DNA from: Rhizobium leguminosarum
GTDB taxonomy: Bacteria; Pseudomonadota; Alphaproteobacteria; Rhizobiales; Rhizobiaceae
Direction of reading: 5' to 3'
DNA length: 64,000 nucleotides
Assembly (NCBI RefSeq): GCF_002953715.1
Contig: NZ_CP025012.1
Span: 4,823,001-4,887,000 of the forward strand
Each line of letters opens with the position of its first letter. Within the stretch, counting starts at the first letter, position 1. The translations under genes were made by a program, and so were the position numbers. Positions 52,216-60,856 of this stretch are shown in pieces. The notes under the pieces were generated by a model that saw only the letters and a program-made list of their open reading frames with translations, was not told the DNA's origin and made no database searches.

Positions 52216-53799
52216 ATGGCCGAAAGTCTCGCCGAGGCGGTCTCCCGCCGCCGCACATTCGCTATTATCGCCCACCCGGACGCGGGTAAGACGACGCTCA
52301 CCGAAAAGCTGCTGCTGTTCGGCGGCGCCATTCAGCTTGCCGGCGAAGTCAAGGCGAAGAAGGATCGCATGCAGACGCGCTCCGACTGGATGAAGATCGA
52401 GCGCGAACGCGGCATTTCCGTCGTCACCTCGGTGATGACCTTCGAATATAACGATAATGTCTTCAACATCCTCGACACACCTGGCCACGAGGATTTCGCA
52501 GACGACACCTATCGCACGCTGACGGCCGTCGACGCCGCCGTCATGGTTATCGATGCCGCCAAGGGTATCGAGCCGCGGACGCTGAAGCTCTTCGAAGTCT
52601 GCCGCATGCGCGATATCCCGATCATCACCTTCATCAACAAGATGGACCGCGAAAGCCGCGATCCCTTCGAGATCCTCGATGAGGTGGAAGAGAAGCTGGC
52701 GCTGGATACGGCGCCGATCACCTGGCCGATCGGCCGCTCGAAGACCTTCTGCGGCTCGTACAATATCGCCGCCAACACGGTGCGCGGTTCGGATACCGAA
52801 ATCGAGGGAACGCCGGTCAATGGCCCGCAAAGCGTGGCCGGCAGGCTGCCGGAAAACGAGCGCCAGGTCTTCGTCGAGGAGACCGAGCTGGCGATCGAGG
52901 CCTGCCGTCCCTTCGACCGCGAAGCCTTCCTGGAAGGCCATATGACGCCTGTCTTTTTTGGCTCGGCGCTACGCAATTACGGCGTTCGCGACCTCATCAA
53001 CGCGCTCGGCGATTTTGCCCCGCCGCCGCGTGACCAGGTCGCCGATACCAGGACCGTGCATGCGACCGACGACAAGATGACGGCCTTCGTCTTCAAGATC
53101 CAGGCGAACATGGACCCCAACCACCGCGACCGCATCGCCTTTGCCCGCATCTGCTCCGGCAAGCTCGAGCGCGGCATGAAGGCAAGGCTCGCTCGCACCG
53201 GCAAGCAGCTCGGCCTGACGGCGCCGCAATTCTTCTTCGCCTCGCAGCGCCAGCTCGCCGACACCGCCTATGCCGGCGACGTCGTCGGCATTCCGAACCA
53301 CGGGACGCTCCGGATCGGCGATACGCTGACCGAAGGTGAATCGCTGGTCTTCCAGGGCGTGCCGAACTTCTCGCCGGAGATCCTGCGCCGCGTGCGCCTG
53401 GAAGATGCGATGAAGGCAAAGAAGCTCAAGGAAGCCCTGCAGCAGATGGCCGAAGAAGGCGTCGTCCAGCTGTTTTCGCCGGAAGACGGCTCGCCGGCGA
53501 TCGTCGGCGTCGTCGGCGCTCTGCAGCTCGACGTCTTGAAGGAGCGGCTGATGGCCGAATACGGCCTGCCGGTCTCCTTCGAAATGTCGCGTTTTTCCGT
53601 CTGCCGCTGGATCTCGGCCGAGCAGCCGGCCGATCTCGAGAAATTCCTCACCGTCAAACGCGGCGATATCGCCCGCGATCTCGACGGCGATCCGGTCTTC
53701 CTCGCCCAGGACGGTTTCTCGCTGCGTTACGAGTCCGAGCGCCATCCGGCGATCAAGATGGTCGCCATCAAGGAATATCACGCCGCCAAGGCGGCGTGA
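52216..53799 (+). CDS. prfC: Peptide chain release factor 3
   Basis: A 527-residue translational GTPase that recycles RF1/RF2. G-motifs: AHPDAGKTTLTEK (G1), DTPGHEDF (G3) and NKMD (G4). EF-G-like domains II and III follow; length and order are standard. Its stop codon is only three bases from the stop of the convergent LysR gene. Confidence 0.96.
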   Translation: MAESLAEAVSRRRTFAIIAHPDAGKTTLTEKLLLFGGAIQLAGEVKAKKDRMQTRSDWMKIERERGISVVTSVMTFEYNDNVFNILDTPGHEDFADDTYRTLTAVDAAVMVIDAAKGIEPRTLKLFEVCRMRDIPIITFINKMDRESRDPFEILDEVEEKLALDTAPITWPIGRSKTFCGSYNIAANTVRGSDTEIEGTPVNGPQSVAGRLPENERQVFVEETELAIEACRPFDREAFLEGHMTPVFFGSALRNYGVRDLINALGDFAPPPRDQVADTRTVHATDDKMTAFVFKIQANMDPNHRDRIAFARICSGKLERGMKARLARTGKQLGLTAPQFFFASQRQLADTAYAGDVVGIPNHGTLRIGDTLTEGESLVFQGVPNFSPEILRRVRLEDAMKAKKLKEALQQMAEEGVVQLFSPEDGSPAIVGVVGALQLDVLKERLMAEYGLPVSFEMSRFSVCRWISAEQPADLEKFLTVKRGDIARDLDGDPVFLAQDGFSLRYESERHPAIKMVAIKEYHAAKAA

Positions 53800-53802
53800 T
53801 CG

Positions 53803-54693
53803 CTAACCGCTAAGCCGCTCGGCCAGAAAATCGACGACGGCGCGCACCGCCGGCAGTTGGCCACGCCGGTGCGGCATGAGGATCGTCGTCTCGATACTGC
53901 CCGCCGTCCATTCCGGCAGCACCCGCACCAGCCGCCCGTCTGCCAGCGCCTTTCGGCAGACGGATGTCGGCAGGCAGGTAATGCCAAGCCCCGACATGGC
54001 CATTTCCATCAAGACATAGGGCTCATCCGCGGCCATGACGGATTGCAGCGTGACGAGAGCCTCATCGCCGCCCGAATAAAGCCGCCACTGATCCTCCGCC
54101 AGGCCCGTCATGATCGTCGCATGCTGTGCCAGCTCCTCCGGCCGGCGCGGTTCGCCAAGGGTGCTGACATAATCCGGCGAAGCGAGGATGTAGAAGGGGT
54201 GGCTGGCGAGCTTCCGCTGCACCAGCGCGGAATCCGGCAGGGCCCCGCGGTGGCTGCGCAGCGCGATGTCGAAGCCTTCCTGCACGATATCGACGAAACG
54301 GTCCGTCACATGCACGGAAAGCCGGAGCTTCGGATATCGCGCCGCCAGCGCCGGCAGATGCTCCGTCAAGGTAAACTGCGCCGTCGGCACCGAGGCGGTG
54401 AGGCGAACGCTGCCGGCGGGTTCAGCCAGATGCCGCCGCACGATGCCCTCGGCCATCTCCGCCTCGATGATCGAGGCCTGGGCGTGCTGAAAGAATTCCC
54501 GGCCGAGTTCGGTTAGCGCGAAGCTTCGCGACGTGCGCTGGATCAGCCGCACACCGAGCCGTCCCTCCAGCTCAGCTACCCGCTTGCTCACCGTCGATTT
54601 CGGAATGCCGAGATGTCTGGCCGCGGCGGTAAAGCTGCCGCTGTCGACGGCCTGGACGAAAAGATGGAGGTCGTTGAGGTTGAAGAGTGCCAT
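53803..54693 (-). CDS. LysR family transcriptional regulator
   Basis: A 296-residue LysR regulator: DLHLFVQAVDSGSFTAAARHLGIPKSTVSKRVAELE at the N-terminus, given here as its parts FTAAARHLG and KSTVSKRVA, then a CrgA-type effector domain. Start at ATG 54693, with GGAAG six bases upstream of this codon; an ATG two codons earlier overlaps that site. Divergent from a GST gene, the likely target. Confidence 0.9.
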   Translation of the reverse strand: MALFNLNDLHLFVQAVDSGSFTAAARHLGIPKSTVSKRVAELEGRLGVRLIQRTSRSFALTELGREFFQHAQASIIEAEMAEGIVRRHLAEPAGSVRLTASVPTAQFTLTEHLPALAARYPKLRLSVHVTDRFVDIVQEGFDIALRSHRGALPDSALVQRKLASHPFYILASPDYVSTLGEPRRPEELAQHATIMTGLAEDQWRLYSGGDEALVTLQSVMAADEPYVLMEMAMSGLGITCLPTSVCRKALADGRLVRVLPEWTAGSIETTILMPHRRGQLPAVRAVVDFLAERLSG

Positions 54694-54708
54694 TACCATC
54701 TTCCAGAT

Positions 54709-54758
54709 ATGTGGACATTGCGATGCATTTATAGCCTCTACCGCATGATCGTCCACAT
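54709..54758. promoter_or_regulatory. Inverted repeat in LysR/GST divergent promoter
   Basis: ATGTGGAC (54709-54716) and GTCCACAT (54751-54758) are perfect 8-bp arms 34 bp apart, in a 114-bp divergent region with TTTATAG between them. The layout suggests two half-sites bound by the LysR tetramer. Confidence 0.4.
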
Positions 54759-54807
54759 CTGCACATTCAACGTGTCCAAACGGGTTCAATTCTGAAAGGA
54801 ACGATTG

Positions 54808-55515
54808 ATGTCACCCATATTGTTTTACGGCGTGCCGGAGGGCTGCTCCTTCGGCTCGATCGTCGCGCTGGAATGGTCCGGCCTGCCTTACCGGCTCTGC
54901 CGTGTCGAGATGCCTGATGTGGTCTCCTCCGAAGACTACATCAGGATCAACGCGGTCGGCGAAACGCCGTCGCTGCTGCTCGAGGATGGCAGGACGATCA
55001 GCGAAAGCATGGCGATCCTCCACCATATCGGCGCCCACGCGATCGGCAACGGTCTGGGTTTTCCGCAGGGGTCGGAGGATTTCGATCGGCTGAACCAGAT
55101 GCTCGCCTTTCTCAACACCACCTTCTTCAAGGCTTTCGGCCCGCTTTGGTATGCGTTCGAACACCCGCTGGAGCCGCAGCAGAAGCAGGCCCTCACCGCC
55201 TATGGCATTGCCGCGGTCGAAAAGGCGCATCAGACGCTGGAGCGTCTGCTCGATGGCCGCGAATGGCTTCTCGGCAACGGGCCGAGCCTGGCCGACGCTT
55301 ATTTCGTCGGGATCGCCCGCTGGAACGATTTCCACAAGGTCGTCGACCGCCGGCAGTTTCCCGACCTGCATCGCCTCTATGAGCGCATGCAGCAGGAGCC
55401 GGCCGTGCGCTTTGCCCACGCGATCGAGCATCGGCAGGACGCGAAAAGCAGCGGCGGTTTCCGCGGCGAGGTCGATCTGGCCGAAGCGCTTGGCCTGTTG
55501 AAACAGGCGGCCTGA
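54808..55515 (+). CDS. Glutathione S-transferase family protein
   Basis: A 235-residue GST. Thioredoxin-like N-terminal domain with VPEGCSFGSIVALEW (Ser/Cys active-site region), INAVGETPSLLLEDG (cis-Pro) and ISESMAILHHI, then a helical C-terminal domain (LADAYFVGIARW). Start ATG 54808 with AAAGGA upstream. Probable target of the divergent LysR gene. Confidence 0.87.
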   Translation: MSPILFYGVPEGCSFGSIVALEWSGLPYRLCRVEMPDVVSSEDYIRINAVGETPSLLLEDGRTISESMAILHHIGAHAIGNGLGFPQGSEDFDRLNQMLAFLNTTFFKAFGPLWYAFEHPLEPQQKQALTAYGIAAVEKAHQTLERLLDGREWLLGNGPSLADAYFVGIARWNDFHKVVDRRQFPDLHRLYERMQQEPAVRFAHAIEHRQDAKSSGGFRGEVDLAEALGLLKQAA

Positions 55516-55523
55516 TCGCCGCC

Positions 55524-55550
55524 GCCGTCGCACCCCTGCGGTGCGACGGC
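55524..55550. terminator. Bidirectional hairpin between GST and RidA genes
   Basis: A perfect 11-bp stem GCCGTCGCACC / GGTGCGACGGC with a five-base loop in the 44-bp space between convergent genes. No U-tract on either side. Confidence 0.6.
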
Positions 55551-55559
55551 CAATGTGCC

Positions 55560-55946
55560 TTAGCCGGCAGCGATGATCTCGATCTCGACCAGCCAGTCGT
55601 CGCGCAGCGTTTCGACGATGATCGCCGTGGTCGGCACGGCGCGGCCGCCAAGCGCCCGAAGACGGGCATTCTGGTTCGCCTCCATAAAGGCGCGGTCGCG
55701 GAGATAGCTCGTCAACCGCACGATATTGTCCACCGTCATATCAGCGGAAGTGAGGATGGCGCGCAGATTGGACCAGATGAGCTCCAACTGGCCTTCCAGA
55801 TCGGCCGCGGCCATTCCCTGTTGATCGAGACCCATGGTGCCGCTGACGAAGAGCAGCCGGGACGGTCGCCTGACCTCCAGCGCATGGATGTAATCAGGGC
55901 TGGCCGCATAGATCCCGTTTGCCGGATTGCGCGCGATCATCTCCAT
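55560..55946 (-). CDS. RidA family protein (YjgF/YER057c/UK114)
   Basis: A 128-residue RidA-like enamine/imine deaminase: LFVSGTMGLDQQG, QLELIWSNLRAIL and a C-terminal PTTAIIVETLRDDWLVEIEI. The final motif differs from classic RidA (R-x-x-V-x-V), and the usual catalytic Arg is not obvious, so the exact activity is open. GGAGAG precedes the ATG. Divergent from an Lrp-type regulator. Confidence 0.83.
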   Translation of the reverse strand: MEMIARNPANGIYAASPDYIHALEVRRPSRLLFVSGTMGLDQQGMAAADLEGQLELIWSNLRAILTSADMTVDNIVRLTSYLRDRAFMEANQNARLRALGGRAVPTTAIIVETLRDDWLVEIEIIAAG

Positions 55947-55965
55947 GAAACTCTCCTGTTCCGAA

Positions 55966-55979
55966 TATTCTATTGAATA
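55966..55979. promoter_or_regulatory. Candidate Lrp-type operator TATTC-N4-GAATA
   Basis: An AT-rich inverted repeat, TATTC-TATT-GAATA, sits in the 80-bp divergent region between the RidA and Lrp-type genes, 20 bp from the RidA start. Fits control of RidA by the neighbouring regulator. Confidence 0.45.
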
Positions 55980-56026
55980 ATGGCAGTATCGGCGATTATT
56001 CTTCGGCAGAAAGGGGGTTTTGCGGA

Positions 56027-56554
56027 ATGGCGAAAAATACAGAGGATCTTCGGCAAAGACGCCCACAGCAGCCGGTCATCGATGGCTTCGACCGAAAAAT
56101 ATTAGCCGCGCTCGCCGCCGACAGCAGCCAGAGTTATGCCAGGCTTGGCGAAGCGGTCGGCCTGTCGGCGCCGGCCGTGCATGAGCGTGTGCGCCGCCTG
56201 AGACAATCCGGCACCATCAAGGGCGTGCATGCCGCGCTGGATGGCGCAGCCCTCGGCAAACCGCTGCTTGCCTTCGTGCATGTGGAAGCGGCCGGCTGGG
56301 GCAAGAGCGAGCGGCTGATGCAGGTTCTGCGTTTTCCCGAGGTCGAGGAGATGCATTCGGTCGCTGGCGACGCCAGCGTTCTTTTCAAGGTCCGCACCGC
56401 CAGCCCGCAGGCCTTGGAGGCTTTTCTGGCGCAGATCCATGCCGTTCCCGGCGTCACCGGCACCCGCAGCTATATCGCGCTTTCCACCTATCTGGAGCGC
56501 CCGGTACAGGCCGGCGTCACCGACAGCTGGCCTGATATGCCGCTGCCGGAATAA
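56027..56554 (+). CDS. Lrp/AsnC family transcriptional regulator
   Basis: A 175-residue protein with about 18 extra polar N-terminal residues, a helix-turn-helix (FDRKILAALAADSSQSYARLGEAVGLSAPAV in parts) and a RAM domain (VAGDASVLFKVRTAS). Divergent from the RidA-type gene; such pairs often manage amino-acid-derived reactive intermediates. Confidence 0.9.
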   Translation: MAKNTEDLRQRRPQQPVIDGFDRKILAALAADSSQSYARLGEAVGLSAPAVHERVRRLRQSGTIKGVHAALDGAALGKPLLAFVHVEAAGWGKSERLMQVLRFPEVEEMHSVAGDASVLFKVRTASPQALEAFLAQIHAVPGVTGTRSYIALSTYLERPVQAGVTDSWPDMPLPE

Positions 56555-56580
56555 GGGCGGGATGTTAAGCCGGCGCCAGC

Positions 56581-56982
56581 CTAATCCTCACCCTCGAAGC
56601 GCGGAAGTGGTTCGATATTCTCCACCCCGGGCAAGGCCGAACGGCACCATATCTGTTTCTTCGGTGTCAGTTCCCGCCGCTGGTCGATGCCGCCAACGCG
56701 GATGCCGATCGCGCCGCCTTCGCCATCCGTGCGGTAGAGCGGCGATCCGCAATTCGGGCAGAAGAATTGCCGGCTGAGACCGCCGCTGTCGCCATATTTT
56801 GCGTAGCCTCTCGGCTCGCCTGATAGGAGTGTGAAACTTCCCGGCCGCGCCGGTGCGGTGATGCGATAGGCCGAACCCGTCAACCGCTGACAATCGGTGC
56901 AATGGCAGATCGAGATCCGCTGCGGATCGATCTCCGCCTGATAGCGGATCGCGCCGCAATGGCATCCTCCGGTGATATGCAT
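56581..56982 (-). CDS. GFA family protein (glutathione-dependent formaldehyde-activating fold)
   Basis: A 133-residue zinc protein with the GFA cysteine pattern GGCHCGAIRY, CHCTDCQR and FCPNCGSPLY. Family members include Gfa and centromere-protein-V-like folds; most do not act on formaldehyde. Start ATG 56982 with GGGGA upstream. Confidence 0.87.
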   Translation of the reverse strand: MHITGGCHCGAIRYQAEIDPQRISICHCTDCQRLTGSAYRITAPARPGSFTLLSGEPRGYAKYGDSGGLSRQFFCPNCGSPLYRTDGEGGAIGIRVGGIDQRRELTPKKQIWCRSALPGVENIEPLPRFEGED

Positions 56983-56997
56983 CGGCAAGTCCCCAAA

Positions 56998-57042
56998 GCG
57001 TGTCGCGCAAAAGTGTACAGCGGTTTTGCGATGATGACATGC
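56998..57042 (+). repeat. Dispersed palindromic intergenic repeat, copy 5 (type B)
   Basis: Arms GCGTGTC and GACATGC enclose CAAAAGTGTACAGCGGTTTTGCG, the core shared by all five copies. Lies between the GFA start and the serine carboxypeptidase stop. Confidence 0.75.
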
Positions 57043-57057
57043 GGAAAACGAAGAACT

Positions 57058-58590
57058 TTAGTCCGCCGGCTGAGCGGCCGGGCGTGTGGCGTAGAAGGCC
57101 TTCGCATCCGCGGTGAAGGCGGCCCGCTGATCGGCTTTCGTATAGAACATATGCCCGCCGCGATAAAGTTTTAGCCCGACGCGGCCGCCGGCGAGCGAGG
57201 GCGGCAGATGCTCGACCACGTAGCGGCTGACGCTGTAAGGCGTCACCACATCGCTGTAGCCATGCGCAATCAGCAGATGGAAGGCCGGGTTCGAGGCGAG
57301 CAGCTGCCGGATGTTGTCGGTGGCGCTGGCCTGGAAGCGCGATCCGCCGCCGCGCCCGCCGCCCCATTCCCAGCGTCGGCTGATATCGCCATCGAGCAGC
57401 GAATAGGTCATCTCCGTCCTGAAGCCGAGCTCGTTGCGGGCATAGTCGGCAAAGGCCCCGCCATAGGCGCGGGTGAAGCCGTCGAGGATGGCGTCGTCGC
57501 CGCGGTCGTAATCCGATTCCGGATAGGGATCGGGGGCTGCAAAGGAGGCGTCATAGGCGCTCATCACCTCGCCGCTGCCCGCGTCCGAATGTTTGACGAA
57601 GGAACTGCCGAGGAAGCCGCGGTTGCGGGTGACGATATCCTCTGGAATGCCCGTCAGGCGAGCGATCCTGCCATAGAAGGCGGCGGCCTCGGCGCCCGTC
57701 GGCGGTGGTCCGGCCAGCGTCGTCAGATAGTTGCCGAGCGCGAAGGTCTCTGCCTCCTTCTGCTTCTCTTCGTCAAAGGCCTTGTGCCGGTCGAGTTCGG
57801 CCGCCGCCAGCGATGGCAGCTCCAGCGCCGCGCCGAGCGCGAACTGATCGGCATTGAACATCAGCTGGCCCTCGAGCAAGGGGGAAAGCATCACCGCGCC
57901 GGCGACGATGATGCCCTGGCTTTCCTGCAGCGTCGAGGCAACCTTGGCCGCGCGGAAGCCGCCATAACTCTCGCCGAGAAGATATTTCGGCGAGTTGGAA
58001 CGGTTGTTGTGGGCGACATAGAGCGCGATCGCCTTGGCGATGCTCTGGGCGTCGGCACCGACGTTATAATAATTGGAGGCGTCGTCGGCCTTTGCCGTCC
58101 GGCTCCAGCCGGTGCCGATCGGGTCGATCAGCACGAGATCGGTGAAATCGAGCCAGCTTTGCGGGTTGTCGACGAGTTTCGCATTGGCGCCGTCGCGTCC
58201 GTCCGGTCCGAAATCGAGTACCTTCGGCCCGACCAGCCCGAGATGCAGGAAGGCGGAAGCAGCACCCGGCCCGCCGTTGAAGGCAAAGGTCAGAGGCCGG
58301 TTCGGCCCGCCATCCCGCGCGACATAGGCGGTGTAGAAGATCGCGCCGGTCTGCGCCCCGTCCTGGCCGAAGAGATCCAGCGTGCCGGCAGTCGCCGTAT
58401 AGGCGAGCTTCCGGTCGCCGATCGTCAGCGCGTGCTCGGTGACGGAATCGGCTGGCAGCAGCTTCAGCACGCCATCGCGCGCGCCGCTCTGGACATTGGT
58501 CCTCGGTTGATCGCTTTCCTGCGCATAGGAAAGGGCAGGGGCCAGCATTGCTGCAAGCGCGGTAAGCAGAAACAGGGTTCGTATGTGCAA
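57058..58590 (-). CDS. Serine carboxypeptidase (peptidase S10), exported
   Basis: A 510-residue alpha/beta-hydrolase peptidase with a signal peptide (1-23, AQ). Catalytic parts are NGGPGA (oxyanion, 106-110), GESYGG (Ser208), an Asp in HGYSDVVTP and a His in GGHMFY. Bacterial S10 enzymes remove C-terminal residues in the periplasm. The start is TTG 58590: GGAGGAG lies five bases upstream, and the signal peptide begins there. Confidence 0.88.
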   Translation of the reverse strand: MHIRTLFLLTALAAMLAPALSYAQESDQPRTNVQSGARDGVLKLLPADSVTEHALTIGDRKLAYTATAGTLDLFGQDGAQTGAIFYTAYVARDGGPNRPLTFAFNGGPGAASAFLHLGLVGPKVLDFGPDGRDGANAKLVDNPQSWLDFTDLVLIDPIGTGWSRTAKADDASNYYNVGADAQSIAKAIALYVAHNNRSNSPKYLLGESYGGFRAAKVASTLQESQGIIVAGAVMLSPLLEGQLMFNADQFALGAALELPSLAAAELDRHKAFDEEKQKEAETFALGNYLTTLAGPPPTGAEAAAFYGRIARLTGIPEDIVTRNRGFLGSSFVKHSDAGSGEVMSAYDASFAAPDPYPESDYDRGDDAILDGFTRAYGGAFADYARNELGFRTEMTYSLLDGDISRRWEWGGGRGGGSRFQASATDNIRQLLASNPAFHLLIAHGYSDVVTPYSVSRYVVEHLPPSLAGGRVGLKLYRGGHMFYTKADQRAAFTADAKAFYATRPAAQPAD

Positions 58591-58703
58591 GATGTCTCCT
58601 CCGGCGGTCGGGAATGAGAGGCTGAGATAGCGTAACATCCGCGGCCGACGACCGGCATCAAGAGATGGTGATGAGCCAGTGAACCTGCGAGTGAGCGAGC
58701 GGC

Positions 58704-59996
58704 TCAGCCGTCCTTTTCGACCGCATGGACATTGATCTCGACCGCCCGCCCGGCCTTCCAGCCGTTGATCGCCGCGCCGAGCCCGAGCGCGACGAAGAGC
58801 GCTGCGCACCAGGAAAAGCTTCCGGTCCAGCCGCGGATGAGGCCGACGATGAGCGGGCCGATGGCAGCGAGCAGGTAACCGACGCATTGCGCCATGCCGG
58901 AAAGATGGGCGGCGACATCGGGATCGCGCGAGCGCAGCACGATCGTCGTCATGGCCGCCGCGATCAGCCCGCCCTGGCCGATGCCCTGCAGCACCGCCCA
59001 TAGCCAGACCGTCGAAAGCGGTGCGAAGAGCAGGCCGAGCAGGGCGATGACGGCGACGCCGCAGAGGCTCGCATTGATCAGCCGCTGGTCGCGGCCGCGC
59101 ACGGCGATATGCGGCACGATCAGGCAGGATGCCGCTTGCACCATCACCGACAGGGAAACGATCGCCCCGGCAGTGACGCCGTCGAGCCCGCGTTCGCGCA
59201 AGATTGGAACCAGCCAGCCGAAGACGCAATAGGCAAGGGCCGATTGCAGCCCCATGAACAGCGTCACCTGCCAGGCGAGCCGGTCGCGCCAGAGGCCTTT
59301 GACGTGGAAGCCATTTCGTCTTGCCTGTCCGCCGCTGCGAAGAACTTCAGGCAGCCAGAGCAGGCTGACGATGAGGGCGGGCAGGGCCCAGATGGCGAGC
59401 GCGCCCGCGAGAGAGCCGCCCAATCCATGCTCGATCGGCAGCGTCAGCCCGGCCGCACTTGCCGCACCGGCACAGAGCGCCATCGTGTAGAAGCCGGTCA
59501 TCAGCGCGGCGCGCCCGGCGAAATCCCGCTTCACCAGCCCCGGCAGCAGCACGTTGCCGACGGCGATGCAGGCGCCCGCAAGGGCAGTGCCGATGAAGAG
59601 CAGCGGCACGGAAGAAAGCCCGCGCAATGCGGTGCCGAGGGCCAGAAGCAGGAGAACGCCGAGCAGCGTGCGTTCGGTGCCGAGGCGCTGGGCAAGACGA
59701 GGCGCAAGCGGCGAGAAGGCACCGAGGCAAACAACAGGCAGCGTTGTCAGCAGGCTGGCGCCCAGCGCGCTGAGGCCGAGCTCCGAGCGGATTTCCGGCA
59801 GAAGCGCCGAGGCGCTCGAGAAGACCGGACGCAGGTTGAAGGCGATCAGCACCAGGCTCGCGCCGAGCAGGAAACGACCCGCAGCTCCCCGCACCGGCGT
59901 TGCCTGCGGCGGCGGAAGACTGCCGGCCTCGGCGTCTACAAGCAATTCGTCGGCCGCCTCGAGCGTGCTGGCGGCATGATTGGCAGGCGTGTTCAT
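58704..59996 (-). CDS. CynX/NimT family MFS transporter
   Basis: A 430-residue, twelve-helix major facilitator. A polar 30-residue N-terminus is followed by FLLGASLVLIAFNLRPVFSS, typical of the CynX/NimT (cyanate/2-nitroimidazole) group. Its ATG overlaps the stop codon of the GntR gene (ATGA), so the two are cotranscribed and coupled. Substrate unknown. Confidence 0.9.
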   Translation of the reverse strand: MNTPANHAASTLEAADELLVDAEAGSLPPPQATPVRGAAGRFLLGASLVLIAFNLRPVFSSASALLPEIRSELGLSALGASLLTTLPVVCLGAFSPLAPRLAQRLGTERTLLGVLLLLALGTALRGLSSVPLLFIGTALAGACIAVGNVLLPGLVKRDFAGRAALMTGFYTMALCAGAASAAGLTLPIEHGLGGSLAGALAIWALPALIVSLLWLPEVLRSGGQARRNGFHVKGLWRDRLAWQVTLFMGLQSALAYCVFGWLVPILRERGLDGVTAGAIVSLSVMVQAASCLIVPHIAVRGRDQRLINASLCGVAVIALLGLLFAPLSTVWLWAVLQGIGQGGLIAAAMTTIVLRSRDPDVAAHLSGMAQCVGYLLAAIGPLIVGLIRGWTGSFSWCAALFVALGLGAAINGWKAGRAVEINVHAVEKDG

Positions 59997-60682
59997 GACA
60001 GGATCATCCGGTCGAGTGCGGCAAGAACAGGCGCCATGAAACGGCGCACCGCCGCATCCGCCCTGTCGGGATCGCCGGTTTCGATGGCGTCGACGATATC
60101 GGCATGCGCCTGCATGTCGGGTTCCGGAATATCCTTGCCGAGCGTCGCCGCGATGGTGTCGGCGATCGATGCCGAAAAGAAATCGTAGATCTCAATCATC
60201 GCCCGGTTGCCCGAAGCGGCGATGATGGCCTTGTGAAAGGCGAGGTCGCGTTCGATGAAGGCGGCCTGATCGCCGCCATCGTAATTGCCGCGTTCGGCAA
60301 GCAGCCTGCGAAGCCCGGTAACCGTCTCCGGCGTCTTGCGGATCGCCGTCAGTCGGGCTGCCTCGACGTCGAGCGCCAGGCGCGCCTCGAACTGGTCACG
60401 CAGGCTGGCGCGGCGCGCCATCGTCAGCGGTCGGCCGGCATCGCTGGTGGCGCGGACATAGGTCCCCGAACCCTGCCTGGTTTCGAGATAACCTTGGGAG
60501 ACGAGAACGCGCACCGCCTCGCGCACCGTGCCGCGGCTGACGGAAAGCATGGCCGACAGCGAGGCTTCATTCGGCAATTTTTCGCCGACCGCCCAGCGTT
60601 TGCCGAGAATGTCGCCGCGGATCGCCTCGATCGCCTCATCGGCGAGATTGGTCTTGCTGAGCGCTCGCATCTCACTACTCAT
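59993..60682 (-). CDS. GntR/FadR family transcriptional regulator
   Basis: A 229-residue regulator: N-terminal winged helix (AIEAIRGDILGKRWAVGEKLPNEASLS, SRGTVREAVRVLVSQGYLETRQGSGTYV in parts) and a C-terminal FCD ligand domain (ARLALDVEAARL; HADIVDAIETGD). Start at ATG 60682 lies within a 43-bp perfect palindrome; an ATG four codons later (60670) is just outside it. Neither has a good SD. Regulates itself and the coupled MFS gene, probably through the palindrome. Confidence 0.9.
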   Translation of the reverse strand: MSSEMRALSKTNLADEAIEAIRGDILGKRWAVGEKLPNEASLSAMLSVSRGTVREAVRVLVSQGYLETRQGSGTYVRATSDAGRPLTMARRASLRDQFEARLALDVEAARLTAIRKTPETVTGLRRLLAERGNYDGGDQAAFIERDLAFHKAIIAASGNRAMIEIYDFFSASIADTIAATLGKDIPEPDMQAHADIVDAIETGDPDRADAAVRRFMAPVLAALDRMILS

Positions 60683-60713
60683 AAAGTCATCAGATGACTT
60701 TATGAGTAGTGAG
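60671..60713. promoter_or_regulatory. 43-bp perfect palindrome over the GntR gene start
   Basis: Arms 60671-60691 and 60693-60713 are exact reverse complements of 21 bases around a single A at 60692. The inner part ATAAAGTCAT-C-A-GATGACTTTAT is AT-rich and fits a FadR/GntR-type operator. The outer part covers the first four codons (MSSE) of the GntR gene. Confidence 0.75.
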
Positions 60714-60771
60714 ATTTCGATCTTTCGTCAACGCCTGAGATCAAGACAAAAAATAAAGACATCAACACAAT

Positions 60772-60798
60772 AAAAAAGGGCCGCCTCAGCGACCCTTT
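60772..60798 (-). terminator. Intrinsic terminator of the small 23-codon transcription unit
   Basis: On the minus strand: stem GGGTCGC / GCGGCCC (one G-U pair) with a TGAG loop, then TTTTTT. A-T pairs extend the stem. A second hairpin (AGTTTG / CAAACT, 60804-60819) lies just before it. Confidence 0.7.
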
Positions 60799-60856
60799 CC
60801 ATGAGTTTGGCCTCAAACTGGCCTGGACTGTCTATGCAGCCCCAGGAAGGCGGGGA

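Noticed and set aside
60702..60773. Second 23-codon ORF on the plus strand beginning inside the 43-bp palindrome (MSSEIS start)
   Set aside because: Its start is simply the mirror of the GntR start, there is no SD, and the codons after it are AT-rich and basic. The likeness to the minus-strand 23-codon ORF looks accidental.
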